DNA from: an uncultured Lachnospiraceae bacterium | GTDB lineage: Bacteria > Bacillota > Clostridia > Lachnospirales > Lachnospiraceae | DNA length: 32,615 nt | Assembly: GCA_947174705.1 (NCBI GenBank) | Contig: CAMWKB010000016.1 | Span: forward strand, 1-32,615 | Direction of reading: 5' to 3' | Shown here: piece after piece, positions 32,580 to 32,615 of the stretch | How the letters are laid out: the number at the start of each line of letters is the position of its first letter | Position numbering within the stretch: the stretch's first letter is position 1 | Notes under the pieces: generated by a model | Told to the model about the DNA's origin: nothing | Seen by the model: the letters and a program-made list of their open reading frames with translations, nothing else | Database searches by the model: none | Made by a program: the position numbers and the translations under genes

Positions 32580-32615
32580 ATGGGAGCGTTAAGAATTGTA
32601 TTAACTATTATATAT
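32580..32615 (+). CDS. secG: Preprotein translocase subunit SecG, first 12 codons
   Basis: Only M-G-A-L-R-I-V-L-T-I-I-Y is visible, cut by the window end. This matches the usual start of Lachnospiraceae SecG, a small two-helix protein that assists SecYEG. GAAAGGAG lies 11-13 nt before the ATG and a strong promoter precedes it. Assignment rests on 12 residues and context; secG is commonly followed by rnr and smpB in clostridia. Confidence 0.65.
   Translation, partial: MGALRIVLTIIY

Overview
The window reads as a chromosomal segment of a motile, low-to-medium GC clostridium, most likely a Lachnospiraceae relative. Supports for this are protein similarity to that family (recognised from memory, not searched), SigA-type promoters, strong GGAGG ribosome binding sites, a flagellar-operon tail, rubrerythrin, and 32 genes all on the + strand. 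No transposase, integrase, tRNA, rRNA or CRISPR array was seen.

Layout. (1) 1-4818: the end of what looks like a fla/che operon: a partial FapA (DUF342) protein, a small basic unknown, a SwrB-like membrane/coiled-coil/HTH protein, an MltG-like protein without its catalytic domain, and a GT-C type membrane glycosyltransferase. (2) 4825-6846: rpsB-tsf with its own extended -10 promoter, a structured leader and a terminator. (3) 6873-20954: about 14 kb of signalling and envelope genes: a chemoreceptor; a secreted NPD-repeat protein, a FecR-domain protein, a CHASE2 adenylate cyclase, a TIM-barrel isomerase and a GAF/HD-GYP protein; a DUF6033-like gene behind a probable sigma-28 promoter; a membrane/spermidine-synthase-fold fusion; rubrerythrin; a NodB-type deacetylase; and a bactofilin with a very long acidic N-terminus. 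(4) 20999-26244: the housekeeping run pyrH-frr-uppS-cdsA-dxr-rseP, closed by a terminator. (5) 26309-32437: accessory units: an Ig-like lipoprotein, a PP2C phosphatase/Ser-Thr kinase pair behind an unusual leader, a 57-aa protein, a MoxR-like ATPase, an LRR_5 protein and a 55-aa protein. (6) 32513-end: promoter and first 12 codons of secG.

The backbone (motility operon end, SwrB-like gene, rpsB, tsf, pyrH, frr, uppS, cdsA, dxr, rseP) matches the known Bacillus subtilis order sigD-swrB-rpsB-tsf-pyrH-frr-uppS-cdsA-dxr-rasP. The gene content between swrB and rpsB, between tsf and pyrH, and after rseP is therefore lineage-specific cargo on an old scaffold. The strongest candidates for a little-described system are the secreted protein/FecR/CHASE2-cyclase/isomerase/HD-GYP run (8787-15476), which would link an envelope sensor to cAMP and cyclic dinucleotide signalling, and the PP2C/kinase pair behind a promoter-hairpin leader (27439-29251).
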